This document shows positions 46,431 to 56,327 of a DNA stretch of 64,000 nucleotides, in pieces. Source of the stretch: Maribacter polysaccharolyticus (GTDB taxonomy: Bacteria; Bacteroidota; Bacteroidia; Flavobacteriales; Flavobacteriaceae); the NCBI RefSeq assembly GCF_028882255.1, contig NZ_JARBUY010000001.1, positions 123,975 through 187,974 of the forward strand. Reading direction: 5' to 3'. Made by a program: the position numbers and the translations under genes. Within the stretch, counting starts at the first letter, position 1, and every line of letters starts with the position of its first letter. The notes under the pieces are model-generated. The model worked only from the letters and a program-made list of their open reading frames with translations, was not told where the DNA came from and searched no databases.

Positions 46431-47381
46431 TCATTTCAATAAGGATATGATCTGTTTGGCCAATTCACTTCCTATTCGAGTTTGAGCCTCTGCGGTTGCC
46501 GCCCCGATATGTGGGGTCAATGATATCTTGGGGTGCATAAGGATCTGGATCTCCGGACTGGGTTCTGATTCATAAACATCCAAACCTGCAAATGAAACCT
46601 TCCCTTCTTCCATGGCTTGGATCAGGGCGACTTCGTCGATTACCCCTCCCCGGGCAGCATTTACGATACCCACTCCTTGTTTCATTTGGTCAAATTCACC
46701 CTTACCAAGAATATACTCCTTTTGGGCGGGTACGTGTACCGTAATGAAATCGGCTTGTTGTAAAAGCGTTGATTTTTCAATGCTTTTAAATTCGAAGGAA
46801 ACCGATTGCCCGTCAAAGAAATCAACCTTAATGGATGCCTTTTCAATGTTGGGATCGGAATAGACCACGTTCATACCGATTCCCAGGGCTATTTTCGCCG
46901 TAGCTTGGCCAATTTTACCGAATCCGATAATACCAAGGGTTTTTCCCCTTAGTTCCGTACCTCCGGCATAGGCTTTTTTAAGTTGTTTGAATTTACTATC
47001 CCCTTCCAACGGCATGTTCCTATTGGCATCATATAAAAAACGGACCCCACCGAATAAATGGGCAAATACCAATTCCGCCACCGATTCTGAAGAGGCGGCA
47101 GGTGTATTGATTACATAGATCCCTTTTTCCTTGGCATAGGCTACATCGATATTGTCCATTCCCACACCGCCTCGTCCTATCAACTTAAGGGAAGGACACG
47201 CATCGATGATATCCTTTCTTACCTGCGTGACACTACGAACCAATAGTCCGACAATACCGTGCTCATTGATATAATTGATAAGTTGTTCCTGGGCAACCCT
47301 TGTTGTGATGACCTCAAAACCCGCAGTTTCCAGTTCGGTTTGGCCATTAGGGGAAATCCCGTCGTTTGCTAAAATTTTCAT
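46431..47381 (-). CDS. serA: D-3-phosphoglycerate dehydrogenase-like 2-hydroxyacid dehydrogenase
   Basis: This 316-residue NAD-dependent enzyme has the nucleotide motif GIIGFGKIGQATAKIA (residues 150-165) and catalytic Arg, Glu and His in NAARGGVIDE, LDVYESEPSP and LTPHIGAAT. With serC next to it, the likely reaction is oxidation of 3-phosphoglycerate to 3-phosphohydroxypyruvate in serine synthesis. It lacks the ACT or ASB regulatory domain of E. coli SerA, so serine feedback is unlikely. An erythronate-4-phosphate (PdxB-like) role is the alternative. Confidence 0.88.
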   Translation of the reverse strand: MKILANDGISPNGQTELETAGFEVITTRVAQEQLINYINEHGIVGLLVRSVTQVRKDIIDACPSLKLIGRGGVGMDNIDVAYAKEKGIYVINTPAASSESVAELVFAHLFGGVRFLYDANRNMPLEGDSKFKQLKKAYAGGTELRGKTLGIIGFGKIGQATAKIALGIGMNVVYSDPNIEKASIKVDFFDGQSVSFEFKSIEKSTLLQQADFITVHVPAQKEYILGKGEFDQMKQGVGIVNAARGGVIDEVALIQAMEEGKVSFAGLDVYESEPSPEIQILMHPKISLTPHIGAATAEAQTRIGSELAKQIISLLK

Positions 47382-47392
47382 GGTGATACCGA

Positions 47393-48457
47393 TTAACCTT
47401 TTCGTTCCAATTCACTCATTACATCAACCAAAGCCCCTACGCTTTCCAGCGATAAGGCATTGTACATTGATGCCCTATAACCTCCAACGGACCTATGCCC
47501 GTTTAAACCATTGATACCGGCTTCTTTCCACATGGCATCGAAGGTATCCTTCAATTTTGCATCGGTCAAATTAAAGGTGGCGTTCATAATTGAACGGTCT
47601 TCTTTTTTCGCAAAGCCATCGAATAAGGGGTTCAAATCGATTTCAGAATATAATAATCGAGCCTTTTTCTCATTGATTTCGGCTATGGCCGAGATACCAC
47701 CAAGGTTTTTTAACCATTCCAAAGTAAGCATGGAAGTATATACCGCGAATACGGGAGGGGTATTGAACATACTCTCCTTACTGATATGTACCTTATAATC
47801 AAGCATGGAAGGAATCTGTCGGGATACTTTACCTAAAATATCTTCCTTTACGACAACTAGGGTCGTACCGGCCGGACCCATGTTCTTTTGGGCTCCCGCG
47901 TAAATCAAATCAAATTGGGAAAAATCCAATTGACGTGAAAATATATCGGAACTCATATCACAGACCAATGGGATGTCTACCTTCGGAAATTTCTTGATCT
48001 GCGTACCGAAAATGGTATTGTTCGAGGTTAAATGCAAATAATCCAACCCTTCCGGAATCGTATATCCCATAGGGATATAATTAAAATTTTCATCCTTGGA
48101 AGAACCTACTTCGACCACTTCCCCGAAAAGGCGGGCCTCTTTTAAGGCTTTACTACTCCATGTTCCGGTATTTAAATATCCTGCCTTTTTTTCGAGCAGG
48201 TTATAAGCCACCATTAAAAACTCCAAACTTGCACCCCCTTGAAGGAAAAGGGCCTGGTATCCTTTGCCTTCCAAACCTAATAGTTCAAGGGCAAGGGCTC
48301 GGGCCTTGTCCATTACGGCAATAAAATCCTTACTCCTGTGTGACATCTCGATAAGGGAAAGTCCCGTACCATTAAAATCAATTATAGCCTCTGAGGCTTT
48401 TATAAAAACTTCTTTTGGCAACACACAAGGACCGGCACTAAAATTATGCTTTTTCAT
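47393..48457 (-). CDS. serC: Phosphoserine aminotransferase
   Basis: This 354-residue PLP enzyme converts 3-phosphohydroxypyruvate and glutamate to phosphoserine. It starts with the family signature KKHNFSAGPCVLPKEV, has the PLP lysine in YAGAQKNMGPAGTTLVV near residue 190 and the C-terminal GHRSVGGYRASMYNA. ATG 48457 is chosen because a TATA-like GATCTTTG element at about 48479-48486 on the minus strand would put the transcript start below the longer ATG at 48481. It lies 11 bp upstream of the serA-like gene. Confidence 0.95.
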   Translation of the reverse strand: MKKHNFSAGPCVLPKEVFIKASEAIIDFNGTGLSLIEMSHRSKDFIAVMDKARALALELLGLEGKGYQALFLQGGASLEFLMVAYNLLEKKAGYLNTGTWSSKALKEARLFGEVVEVGSSKDENFNYIPMGYTIPEGLDYLHLTSNNTIFGTQIKKFPKVDIPLVCDMSSDIFSRQLDFSQFDLIYAGAQKNMGPAGTTLVVVKEDILGKVSRQIPSMLDYKVHISKESMFNTPPVFAVYTSMLTLEWLKNLGGISAIAEINEKKARLLYSEIDLNPLFDGFAKKEDRSIMNATFNLTDAKLKDTFDAMWKEAGINGLNGHRSVGGYRASMYNALSLESVGALVDVMSELERKG

Positions 48458-48522
48458 CAATTCTTGAATTTTAGGGTGCAAAGATCATGAATTATACGAT
48501 AACTATCGGTATAATCCACAAA

Positions 48523-49590
48523 TTAATTAGCTTTTGTTTTTAACAGGAATTCAACAGTATCGATGCCATCGGCATAGTCCTTCAATCCCGGTTTTTGGGT
48601 TTCACCAAAGGCTACTTCATTTTCGAAAAGGCCATCGGCCACCACACATTGAATTTTTTCGGCATCCTCTAAAATACGGTCCTTCAGGGCACCCAACGAC
48701 CCGTATTCCTCATAAAACAGGGTAGCAATGGGGGAGTGGTAGCCCCCATCTTTCTTGAGGACCAAGAAACCGTTTTCGAGCATCTTGAAATCGCTCATTA
48801 AATAGACCGCCTTATTGTAATCATAATTATTGGCGTATTTGGCCTGGTTTATGATCGGGTTGTAATCGAAAATGGCTTTAAAAAAATCACTGAAGTCGTA
48901 TCCTTCCGGTACAAAAACCTTGGAGACACTTCGACATCCCAGTCCGTAGTACCGGAAAACATCCTCCCCAAGGGCTTTCAATTGCCCGTGGGATTCCTTG
49001 CCAGTCAAGATGGCGACCGAATTTCGGTTCTTACGGATGATATGGGGTTTATGACCAAAATAATGTTCAAAATAACGGGCCGTATTGTCACTACCTGTAG
49101 CTATGACCGCATCAAAATGCCCTAGTTTACCCGATGCGAATTCCATTTCATTTTTAAGGGAAGGGGATCGATCGCCTAAAAACTGGGCAATAAAAGGCAA
49201 TAAAACGGCATCATTGGAAGACAGCTTAACAAGCGCCCTATTCCCCGACATGAGTACCGAAAGAAAATCGTGGAACCCTACAAGTGGAATATTACCGGCC
49301 ATGATCAGGGCTACGGTCTTGGGGTGGTTATTTTTAAGATCATAGTTCGACAGCCACCGATTAAGTTGCTCGTAAGTCAATAACGCACCCCATGCCTCCA
49401 GGGAATAGAGGATATTTTCTTCGGTAAACCATCCATTTTTATGTCCGGCAACCGCAATGACCTCCTGAAAATCCAAATGCCAGTCGTTCCCCGATGGTAT
49501 TGGCACCCCACTATTACAATATTCGGAATATTCCCGAAAGAATTTTCCAAGTTCAACAAAAGCTCTTAATCTTTCCGCCTGGTCAGCCAT
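48523..49590 (-). CDS. LuxC-like acyl-CoA reductase family protein
   Basis: This 355-residue protein has the aldehyde-dehydrogenase-like fold of LuxC acyl reductases: AGNIPLVGFHDFLSVLMSG near residue 105, SSNDAVLLPF, and the cysteine nucleophile region YGLGCRSVSKVFVPEG near residue 220. LuxC reduces activated fatty acids to aldehydes, but the flavobacterial members have unknown substrates. It sits just upstream of serC and serA and is divergent from the ferredoxin gene. Confidence 0.82.
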   Translation of the reverse strand: MADQAERLRAFVELGKFFREYSEYCNSGVPIPSGNDWHLDFQEVIAVAGHKNGWFTEENILYSLEAWGALLTYEQLNRWLSNYDLKNNHPKTVALIMAGNIPLVGFHDFLSVLMSGNRALVKLSSNDAVLLPFIAQFLGDRSPSLKNEMEFASGKLGHFDAVIATGSDNTARYFEHYFGHKPHIIRKNRNSVAILTGKESHGQLKALGEDVFRYYGLGCRSVSKVFVPEGYDFSDFFKAIFDYNPIINQAKYANNYDYNKAVYLMSDFKMLENGFLVLKKDGGYHSPIATLFYEEYGSLGALKDRILEDAEKIQCVVADGLFENEVAFGETQKPGLKDYADGIDTVEFLLKTKAN

Positions 49591-49594
49591 AATA

Positions 49595-49626
49595 TTTGTA
49601 AAAAAATGAATAAGGGGTTACCTTTG
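49595..49626 (+). promoter_or_regulatory. Promoter of the ferredoxin gene
   Basis: TTTG at 49595-49598 and TACCTTTG at 49619-49626 are 20 bp apart, an ideal match to the Bacteroidota consensus; the ferredoxin ATG follows 50 bp later. Confidence 0.8.
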
Positions 49627-49676
49627 GGCAAAAATAAGAATGCTGGATCTATTTCAGTTTAAAAGAAAAAGAAATT

Positions 49677-50030
49677 ATGGCAATTATTATAACAGACGAA
49701 TGTATTAACTGTGGGGCTTGTGAGCCTGAGTGCCCGAATACGGCAATTTACGAAGCTGCGGATGACTGGAGATACAGTGACGGCACCTCATTAAAAGGCC
49801 AAGTGGTCTTACCCAATGGCAAGGAGGTCGATGCAGATGAAGTTCAAGAACCTGTAAGCGATGAGGTCTATTATATTGTGCCCGATAAATGTACCGAGTG
49901 CAAAGGCTTTCATGATGAACCCCAATGTGCAGCGGTTTGTCCGGTAGATTGTTGTGTGCCCGATGAAGACCATGAGGAGACCGAAGAGGAATTATTGTCC
50001 AAGCAACAATTCATGCATCCGGAAGCGTAA
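49677..50030 (+). CDS. 4Fe-4S dicluster ferredoxin
   Basis: This 117-residue electron carrier binds two [4Fe-4S] clusters. The first set is [19 protein letters not shown] (residues 10-28) and the second is [18 protein letters not shown] (about residues 79-96). A 45-residue insertion lies between them, as in 2[4Fe-4S] ferredoxins of the Alv type. The acidic C-terminus is typical of soluble electron donors. It has its own promoter and a terminator at 50082. Confidence 0.95.
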   Translation: MAIIITDECINCGACEPECPNTAIYEAADDWRYSDGTSLKGQVVLPNGKEVDADEVQEPVSDEVYYIVPDKCTECKGFHDEPQCAAVCPVDCCVPDEDHEETEEELLSKQQFMHPEA

Positions 50031-50081
50031 GGTATTTTTTACTTCCATAACAAAATTTGGACCGATAAACATCTTAAAATA

Positions 50082-50108
50082 GGCCCGAACCCATGGTTCG
50101 GGCTTTTT
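50082..50108 (+). terminator. Terminator after the ferredoxin gene
   Basis: GCCCGAAC and GTTCGGGC enclose a 5-base loop and are followed by T5. Confidence 0.88.
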
Positions 50109-50145
50109 GTTTCAATGTAAAAGGGAAAAGAACCGATTGAAAAAC

Positions 50146-50153
50146 TATCTTTG
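50146..50153 (+). promoter_or_regulatory. -7 element of ychF
   Basis: TATCTTTG, followed by GCA, is an exact TANNTTTG match 50 bp before the ychF ATG. No clear -33 TTG is seen at the best distance. Confidence 0.55.
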
Positions 50154-50202
50154 CAGCCAATTTTGAAAATAGTTTATTTTTCAACCCTGAAATGTCTATA
50201 GA

Positions 50203-51297
50203 ATGAAAGCAGGTATTGTAGGATTACCGAATGTGGGAAAATCCACCTTATTCAATTGTTTGTCCAATGCAAAAGCCCAGAGTGCGAATTTTCCATTTTG
50301 TACCATAGAACCGAATATCGGCGTTGTCAATGTTCCGGATTCCCGTTTACAGAAATTGGAAGAACTTGTTAACCCGGAAAGGGTATTACCCGCCACGGTT
50401 GAAATCGTGGATATAGCCGGATTGGTAAAGGGCGCAAGCAAGGGAGAAGGACTTGGAAACCAGTTTTTGGGGAATATCCGTGAAACGGATGCCATCCTGC
50501 ACGTACTTCGTTGTTTTGATAATGATAATGTGGTGCATGTCGATGGTTCGGTAGACCCGATCCGGGATAAGGAGACCATTGATATGGAACTGCAATTGAA
50601 AGACCTGGAAACCGTTGAAAAAAAATTGGACAAGGTCAAAAGGGCCGCAAAAACAGGTAACAAAGAAGCCCAAAAGGAAGAAGCCGCGCTTTTAAAGGTA
50701 AAAGACGGACTGGAGGCTGGCGTCTCGGTAAGGGCCATTGCCTTTTCGGATGACGAAAAGAAGGAATATATCAAACCCTTGCAGTTCATTACCGATAAAC
50801 CGGTGATGTACGTATGTAATGTGGATGAAGAAGCCGCCACAACCGGAAATGCCTATGTAGAACAGGTAAAGGAAGCGGTCTCCCAAGAAAAAGCGGAAGT
50901 CATATTTCTTGCGGTAGGTACCGAAGCCGACATTACGGAATTGGAAACCTATGAAGAACGTCAAATGTTTTTGGAAGACCTTGGTTTATCAGAACCGGGT
51001 TCTGCCAAATTAATTCGTGGGGCCTACAAATTACTGGATCTGGAGACCTACTTTACGGCAGGGGTAAAAGAAGTGCGCGCTTGGACAATTCCCGTTGGTG
51101 CAACAGCTCCACAGGCAGCCGGGGTGATCCATACCGATTTTGAAAAAGGTTTTATTAGGGCGGAAGTAATCGCCTATAACGATTTTATTGAATTTGGGAG
51201 TGAAGCCAAAGCAAGGGAAGCCGGTAAAATGCGTGTTGAAGGAAAAGAGTATATCGTTCAGGATGGGGATATTATGCATTTTAGGTTCAACGTATAG
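50203..51297 (+). CDS. ychF: Redox-regulated ribosome-binding ATPase YchF (Obg-like)
   Basis: This 364-residue P-loop protein has the Obg-type G1 motif [12 protein letters not shown] (residues 6-17), [20 protein letters not shown] (G3 region) and a C-terminal TGS-like domain ([18 protein letters not shown]). The NKxD motif that would favour GTP is replaced by CNVDE, as in YchF, which prefers ATP. It binds ribosomes and is linked to stress responses. Length and order of domains are normal. Confidence 0.97.
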   Translation: MKAGIVGLPNVGKSTLFNCLSNAKAQSANFPFCTIEPNIGVVNVPDSRLQKLEELVNPERVLPATVEIVDIAGLVKGASKGEGLGNQFLGNIRETDAILHVLRCFDNDNVVHVDGSVDPIRDKETIDMELQLKDLETVEKKLDKVKRAAKTGNKEAQKEEAALLKVKDGLEAGVSVRAIAFSDDEKKEYIKPLQFITDKPVMYVCNVDEEAATTGNAYVEQVKEAVSQEKAEVIFLAVGTEADITELETYEERQMFLEDLGLSEPGSAKLIRGAYKLLDLETYFTAGVKEVRAWTIPVGATAPQAAGVIHTDFEKGFIRAEVIAYNDFIEFGSEAKAREAGKMRVEGKEYIVQDGDIMHFRFNV

Positions 51298-51751
51298 TTC
51301 AATTACATACAATCCATAGGAACGGACCCCAAGAACCGCGAAGCGCATTTTCAATGATCGAATATGATTAGGGGTTTAAGGGGATAACCCACCTACAGAA
51401 GTATTAAACCATAGCAGTAAGCGGCATATGCGGCCTTGACTTTTCAGGTGACCCGTAAATATATCCTTTAGACATACGGTACTGCTCTTGTCATAAGTTT
51501 CCGGAAGGCCACAACCTTTTCCGATCCATTACCGCCGTGCAGAAATCAGGTTTTGATAAAAAAACTGAAAAAGCTTTGCGTTTTACCCTTATTGAAGCTT
51601 AAATAAAATTGGGTTGAAGAAACTATTATACCCCTGTACACCGAATAATATAAACAAAATTGGTATTTTCGTTGTTGATTACTTTCCAAGCCAAAAGCTT
51701 TGAAATTTGCTTTGAAATTTTATATTAGCAGGGATAAAACCCCGATAGCAT
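51298..51751. other. 454-bp intergenic region upstream of parE
   Basis: No recognised RNA or complete gene was found. A 47-codon open stretch (51459-51602, +) reads HKFPEGHNLFRSITAVQKSG among other residues but lacks an ATG and is preceded by an in-frame stop; it may be a decayed gene end. A tandem 12-bp repeat lies at 51697-51720. Confidence 0.6.
51697..51720 (+). repeat. Tandem 12-bp repeat before parE
   Basis: GCTTTGAAATTT occurs twice in direct succession, 31 bp upstream of the parE ATG. Each copy contains the TTTG word of a -33 promoter element. Confidence 0.95.
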
Positions 51752-53611
51752 ATGGCAGAATCCCAATATACAGAAGATAACATTCGATCGCTCGATTGGA
51801 AAGAGCACATTCGTTTACGACCCGGTATGTATATCGGTAAATTAGGCGATGGATCTTCTGCTGATGACGGTATCTACATTCTTTTAAAGGAAACCATAGA
51901 CAACTGTATCGATGAATTCGTCATGGGTGCAGGCAAGACCATTGAAATAACCATCAAGGACAAAACGGTACGCGTAAGGGATTATGGCCGTGGCATCCCC
52001 TTAGGCAAAGTCGTTGATGTGGTCTCCAAAATGAACACTGGCGGTAAATACGACAGCAGGGCGTTTAAAAAATCCGTCGGACTTAACGGTGTCGGTACAA
52101 AGGCGGTAAATGCCCTTTCAAGTTTTTTCGAGGTACAATCCTCCAGGGAAAACCAGATAAAGACCGCCCAATTTGAAAAAGGGAACCTTACCCTTGAAGA
52201 AGGTCCCGTGGAATCTTCCAAAAGAAAAGGGACACGGGTCACTTTCATTCCGGATGAATCCATTTTCAAAAATTACAAATTCAGGAATGAGTATGTAGAG
52301 CGCATGCTCAAAAACTACGTATACCTGAATCCAGGTTTGACCATTGTTTTCAATGGGGAAAAGTTCCATTCGGAAAATGGGTTAAAGGACCTGCTGGAAG
52401 ACAACAATAATGCCGAGGATCTTTTATACCCGATCATCCACCTCAAAGGGGATGACATTGAAGTGGCCATTACCCATAGCAAAACACAATACAGCGAGGA
52501 ATACCATTCCTTTGTAAACGGTCAACATACCACCCAAGGAGGAACGCATCAAGCAGCTTTTCGCGAAGCTTTGGTTAAGACCATTAGGGATTTTTACGGA
52601 AAGAATTATGATGCGAGCGATATTCGCAAATCCGTTATATCGGCGATTTCGATAAAAGTGATGGAACCGGTTTTCGAAAGCCAGACCAAAACCAAATTGG
52701 GGTCTACCGATATGGGAGGTAACTTTCCGACCGTTCGTACCTACATCAATGATTTCGTAGGCAAATACCTGGACAACTACCTGCATAAGAATCCGGAAAC
52801 CGCGGAAAAGTTGCAACGAAAGATCCTGATGGCGGAAAAGGAACGCAAAGATCTTTCCGGTATTCGAAAATTGGCCCGGGACCGGGCAAAGAAAGCAAAC
52901 CTTCACAATAAAAAACTAAGGGATTGCAGGGTACACTTGGGAGACATGAAAAACGACCGACGCTTAGACAGTACCTTATTCATTACGGAAGGGGATTCGG
53001 CATCCGGTTCGATCACCAAGTCACGGGATGTAAATACCCAGGCAGTCTTCAGTTTAAGGGGGAAACCCTTGAATTCATACGGTATGTCGAAAAAAATCGT
53101 TTATGAAAACGAGGAATTCAATCTTTTACAGGCGGCCTTGAATATTGAGGAATCCATGGAGGACCTACGATACAACAACATCGTCATCGCCACCGATGCC
53201 GATGTCGACGGTATGCATATCCGACTTTTATTGATAACGTTTTTCCTGCAGTTTTTCCCTGAACTGATAAAGGAAAACCACCTATACATACTGCAAACCC
53301 CGTTGTTCAGGGTCAGGAACAAGAAAGAGACCATTTATTGCTATAGTGAGGAAGAACGCAAGAATGCCATTGCCAAATTAACCGGAAAACCGGAAATAAC
53401 CCGCTTTAAGGGATTGGGTGAAATATCCCCGGATGAATTCCAATTTTTCATCGGTGAGGACATTCGACTGGAACCGGTGATGCTCGACAAAGCAATGTCC
53501 ATAGAAAATCTATTGCAATTCTATATGGGGAAAAACACCCCCGACCGTCAGGAATTCATCATAAACAACCTTAAAGTGGAAATAGATTTAGTCGAGGAAA
53601 ACCAATTATAA
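51752..53611 (+). CDS. parE: DNA topoisomerase IV subunit B
   Basis: This 619-residue ATPase subunit pairs with ParC to unlink replicated chromosomes. The GHKL ATP-binding domain shows [17 protein letters not shown] (Asn for Mg), [10 protein letters not shown] and [13 protein letters not shown]; the TOPRIM domain has [17 protein letters not shown] and [12 protein letters not shown]. The C-terminal region follows with [13 protein letters not shown]. parC starts 25 bp downstream, so the two form an operon. It is shorter than GyrB, consistent with the ParE assignment. Confidence 0.95.
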   Translation: MAESQYTEDNIRSLDWKEHIRLRPGMYIGKLGDGSSADDGIYILLKETIDNCIDEFVMGAGKTIEITIKDKTVRVRDYGRGIPLGKVVDVVSKMNTGGKYDSRAFKKSVGLNGVGTKAVNALSSFFEVQSSRENQIKTAQFEKGNLTLEEGPVESSKRKGTRVTFIPDESIFKNYKFRNEYVERMLKNYVYLNPGLTIVFNGEKFHSENGLKDLLEDNNNAEDLLYPIIHLKGDDIEVAITHSKTQYSEEYHSFVNGQHTTQGGTHQAAFREALVKTIRDFYGKNYDASDIRKSVISAISIKVMEPVFESQTKTKLGSTDMGGNFPTVRTYINDFVGKYLDNYLHKNPETAEKLQRKILMAEKERKDLSGIRKLARDRAKKANLHNKKLRDCRVHLGDMKNDRRLDSTLFITEGDSASGSITKSRDVNTQAVFSLRGKPLNSYGMSKKIVYENEEFNLLQAALNIEESMEDLRYNNIVIATDADVDGMHIRLLLITFFLQFFPELIKENHLYILQTPLFRVRNKKETIYCYSEEERKNAIAKLTGKPEITRFKGLGEISPDEFQFFIGEDIRLEPVMLDKAMSIENLLQFYMGKNTPDRQEFIINNLKVEIDLVEENQL

Positions 53612-53636
53612 ATCAAGATAATACGATTCTTTCTTT

Positions 53637-56315
53637 ATGGAAGAGAATGAAGAGCTGAACGAAGCGCAAAACGAGAACTTACCAAACGGGAATACCTCTG
53701 AATCCAAAGAATCCGACCATGCACTCACCAAAGTTACGGGCATGTACAAGGATTGGTTTTTAGACTACGCTTCCTATGTTATTTTAGAACGTGCGGTGCC
53801 GGCCATCGAAGATGGATTCAAACCGGTACAAAGAAGAATTTTACACGCCCTAAAAGAGTTGGACGACGGGCGTTACAATAAAGTGGCGAATGTCGTAGGG
53901 CACACCATGCAGTACCATCCCCACGGAGATGCCAGTATTGCGGATGCCATGGTGCAGATTGGCCAAAAAGACCTTTTGATAGATACCCAAGGGAACTGGG
54001 GGAATATCTTAACGGGGGATAGGGCAGCAGCATCGCGATATATAGAAGCGCGTTTATCGAAGTTTGCCCTGGAAGTGGTATTCAGTCCAAAAATAACAGA
54101 ATGGCAACTATCCTATGACGGTCGTAAAAAAGAGCCTGTAAACCTCCCGGTGAAATTCCCTTTACTATTAGCCCAAGGTGCTGAAGGAATTGCCGTCGGA
54201 CTGTCCACCAAGGTGTTGCCGCACAATTTCAATGAACTGATCGATGCCTCCATCAAACATTTAAAAGGACAACGTTTCAAAATTTATCCAGATTTCCCGA
54301 CAGCCGGCATCATCGATGTAAGTGCTTACAATGACGGCTTACGGGGAGGCAAGGTCCGCGTTCGCGCCAAGATATCCCAAAAAGACAAGAATACACTGGT
54401 TATCAACGAAATACCCTACGGAACCAACACCTCTTCTTTAATAGATTCGATATTAAAAGCGAACGAAAAAGGCAAGATAAAAATCAAGAAAATAGAGGAC
54501 AATACAGCGGCGGAAGTGGAAATTCTCGTGCATTTACCCAGTGGCATATCTCCCGACAAAACCATAGATGCACTTTATGCCTTTACCTCCTGCGAATCGT
54601 CGATATCGCCTTTAGGCTGTATCATCGAAGACAACAAACCCCTTTTTATCGGGGTCTCCGATATGCTGCGTCAATCTACCGATCTTACAGTCGAACTTTT
54701 GAAAGCGGAGCTCGAAATCAAATTGTCCGAACTCGAAGAACAATGGCACTTCGCTTCCTTGGAACGGATTTTCATCGAAAATCGGATCTACAGGGATATA
54801 GAAGAGGAAGAAACATGGGAAGGGGTCATAGAGGCCATTGACAAAGGCCTAAAACCCCACACAAAACACCTAAAACGCCCTGTAACGAAGGACGACATTG
54901 TCAGGTTGACGGAAATTCGGATAAAACGGATTTCCAAATTCGATATCGATAAGGCCCAACAATACCTGGATAGCTTAGAGGAAAGCATCGCAGAAGTAAA
55001 ACATCATTTGGAAAACCTTATCACGTTCGCCATCGATTATTTCAAAAACCTTAAGGCCAAATACGGTAAGGGCCGTGAGCGTAAATCCGAAATACGGATC
55101 TTCGATGATATCGAGGCCACCAAGGTGGTCATCCGGAATACAAAACTATATGTAAACCGGGAAGAAGGCTTTATAGGCACCTCATTGCGTCGTGATGAAT
55201 ATGTGACGGACTGCAGCGATATCGATGATATCATTGTCTTTACCCAAGACGGTAAAGCCATGGTGACCAAGGTAGACAGCAAGACTTTTATAGGTAAGAA
55301 CATCATACATGTTGCCGTTTTCAAGAAAAAGGACAAACGAACCACCTATAATATGATTTATAGGGACGGGAAGAGTGGCCCCACCTACATCAAGCGATTC
55401 AATGTAACCAGTGTTACCCGTGATAGACTATACGACCTGACCCCCGGAAAGCCGAATTCCCAAGTGCATTACTTTTCGGCCAATCCTAACGGCGAGGCAG
55501 AAGTAGTCACCATCAACCTTCGTCAGGTGAGGAACATCAAAAAAGTGAAATGGGATATCGATTTTGCGGATGTCCTTATCAAAGGAAGGGCTTCCAAAGG
55601 CAATATCGTTACCAAATATACGATCAAGCGCATTGAATTGAAAGAAAAAGGTGTTTCTACCCTTAAGCCTCGTAAAATATGGTTCGACGATGTAGTACGT
55701 CGACTTAATGTGGATGGCCGTGGGGAGCTCCTGGGCGAATTCAGGGGGGAAGACCTCTTATTGATCGTCAACCAAAAAGGTATCGCAAAAACAATCCTTC
55801 CTACATTGACCGCCCGTTTTGACGATGATATGATCATTCTTGAAAAATGGAACCCCAACAAACCATTATCCGCTATTTATTGGGAAGGTGAAAAAGAGCG
55901 TTTTTATGTAAAACGTTTTGTCATAGAGCACGAAAACAAGGAAGACCTCTTTATATCGGAGCACCCTAAATCCTATTTGGAGTTAGTGTCCACCGATTGG
56001 CGCCCTGTAGTTGAAGTCGAATTCACAAAGCCTAGGGGAAAGGATGCCAAACCTAACTTAACCGTTGAATTGGAAGACTTTATAGCCGTTAAAGGAATAA
56101 AAGCTTTAGGTAACCAATTGACATCCGAAAAGGTAAAGAACATCAATTTACTGGACCCCTTACCTTACGAAGAGCCCAAAACCCAAGAGACGAACGAAAT
56201 GGAAGTAGTGGACGAGGAAGAAGTAAGTCGGGAATCGACCAATGGCCCAAAAAACAAAACCGATGAACGGGAAGACCCCGAAATCGACGGGGAAGGACAA
56301 ACGATCTTATTTTAA
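53637..56315 (+). CDS. parC: DNA topoisomerase IV subunit A
   Basis: This 892-residue breakage-reunion subunit carries the catalytic tyrosine Y135 in DRAAASRYIEARL. The quinolone-determining region is QYHPHGDASIADAMVQ, with Ala99 where E. coli GyrA has Ser83. The N-terminal winged-helix and tower domains are followed by beta-pinwheel blades (LRRDEYVTDCSDIDDIIVFT and later repeats). The last 45 residues are acidic and end GEGQTILF, fitting a QxxLF sliding-clamp-like tail. It forms an operon with parE, and mscL follows 12 bp later. Confidence 0.95.
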   Translation: MEENEELNEAQNENLPNGNTSESKESDHALTKVTGMYKDWFLDYASYVILERAVPAIEDGFKPVQRRILHALKELDDGRYNKVANVVGHTMQYHPHGDASIADAMVQIGQKDLLIDTQGNWGNILTGDRAAASRYIEARLSKFALEVVFSPKITEWQLSYDGRKKEPVNLPVKFPLLLAQGAEGIAVGLSTKVLPHNFNELIDASIKHLKGQRFKIYPDFPTAGIIDVSAYNDGLRGGKVRVRAKISQKDKNTLVINEIPYGTNTSSLIDSILKANEKGKIKIKKIEDNTAAEVEILVHLPSGISPDKTIDALYAFTSCESSISPLGCIIEDNKPLFIGVSDMLRQSTDLTVELLKAELEIKLSELEEQWHFASLERIFIENRIYRDIEEEETWEGVIEAIDKGLKPHTKHLKRPVTKDDIVRLTEIRIKRISKFDIDKAQQYLDSLEESIAEVKHHLENLITFAIDYFKNLKAKYGKGRERKSEIRIFDDIEATKVVIRNTKLYVNREEGFIGTSLRRDEYVTDCSDIDDIIVFTQDGKAMVTKVDSKTFIGKNIIHVAVFKKKDKRTTYNMIYRDGKSGPTYIKRFNVTSVTRDRLYDLTPGKPNSQVHYFSANPNGEAEVVTINLRQVRNIKKVKWDIDFADVLIKGRASKGNIVTKYTIKRIELKEKGVSTLKPRKIWFDDVVRRLNVDGRGELLGEFRGEDLLLIVNQKGIAKTILPTLTARFDDDMIILEKWNPNKPLSAIYWEGEKERFYVKRFVIEHENKEDLFISEHPKSYLELVSTDWRPVVEVEFTKPRGKDAKPNLTVELEDFIAVKGIKALGNQLTSEKVKNINLLDPLPYEEPKTQETNEMEVVDEEEVSRESTNGPKNKTDEREDPEIDGEGQTILF

Positions 56316-56327
56316 GGAAATACATCC

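Noticed and set aside
50196-50840. 214-codon open frame antisense to ychF
   Set aside because: Serine-rich mirror of a highly conserved coding frame; no start signal or family.
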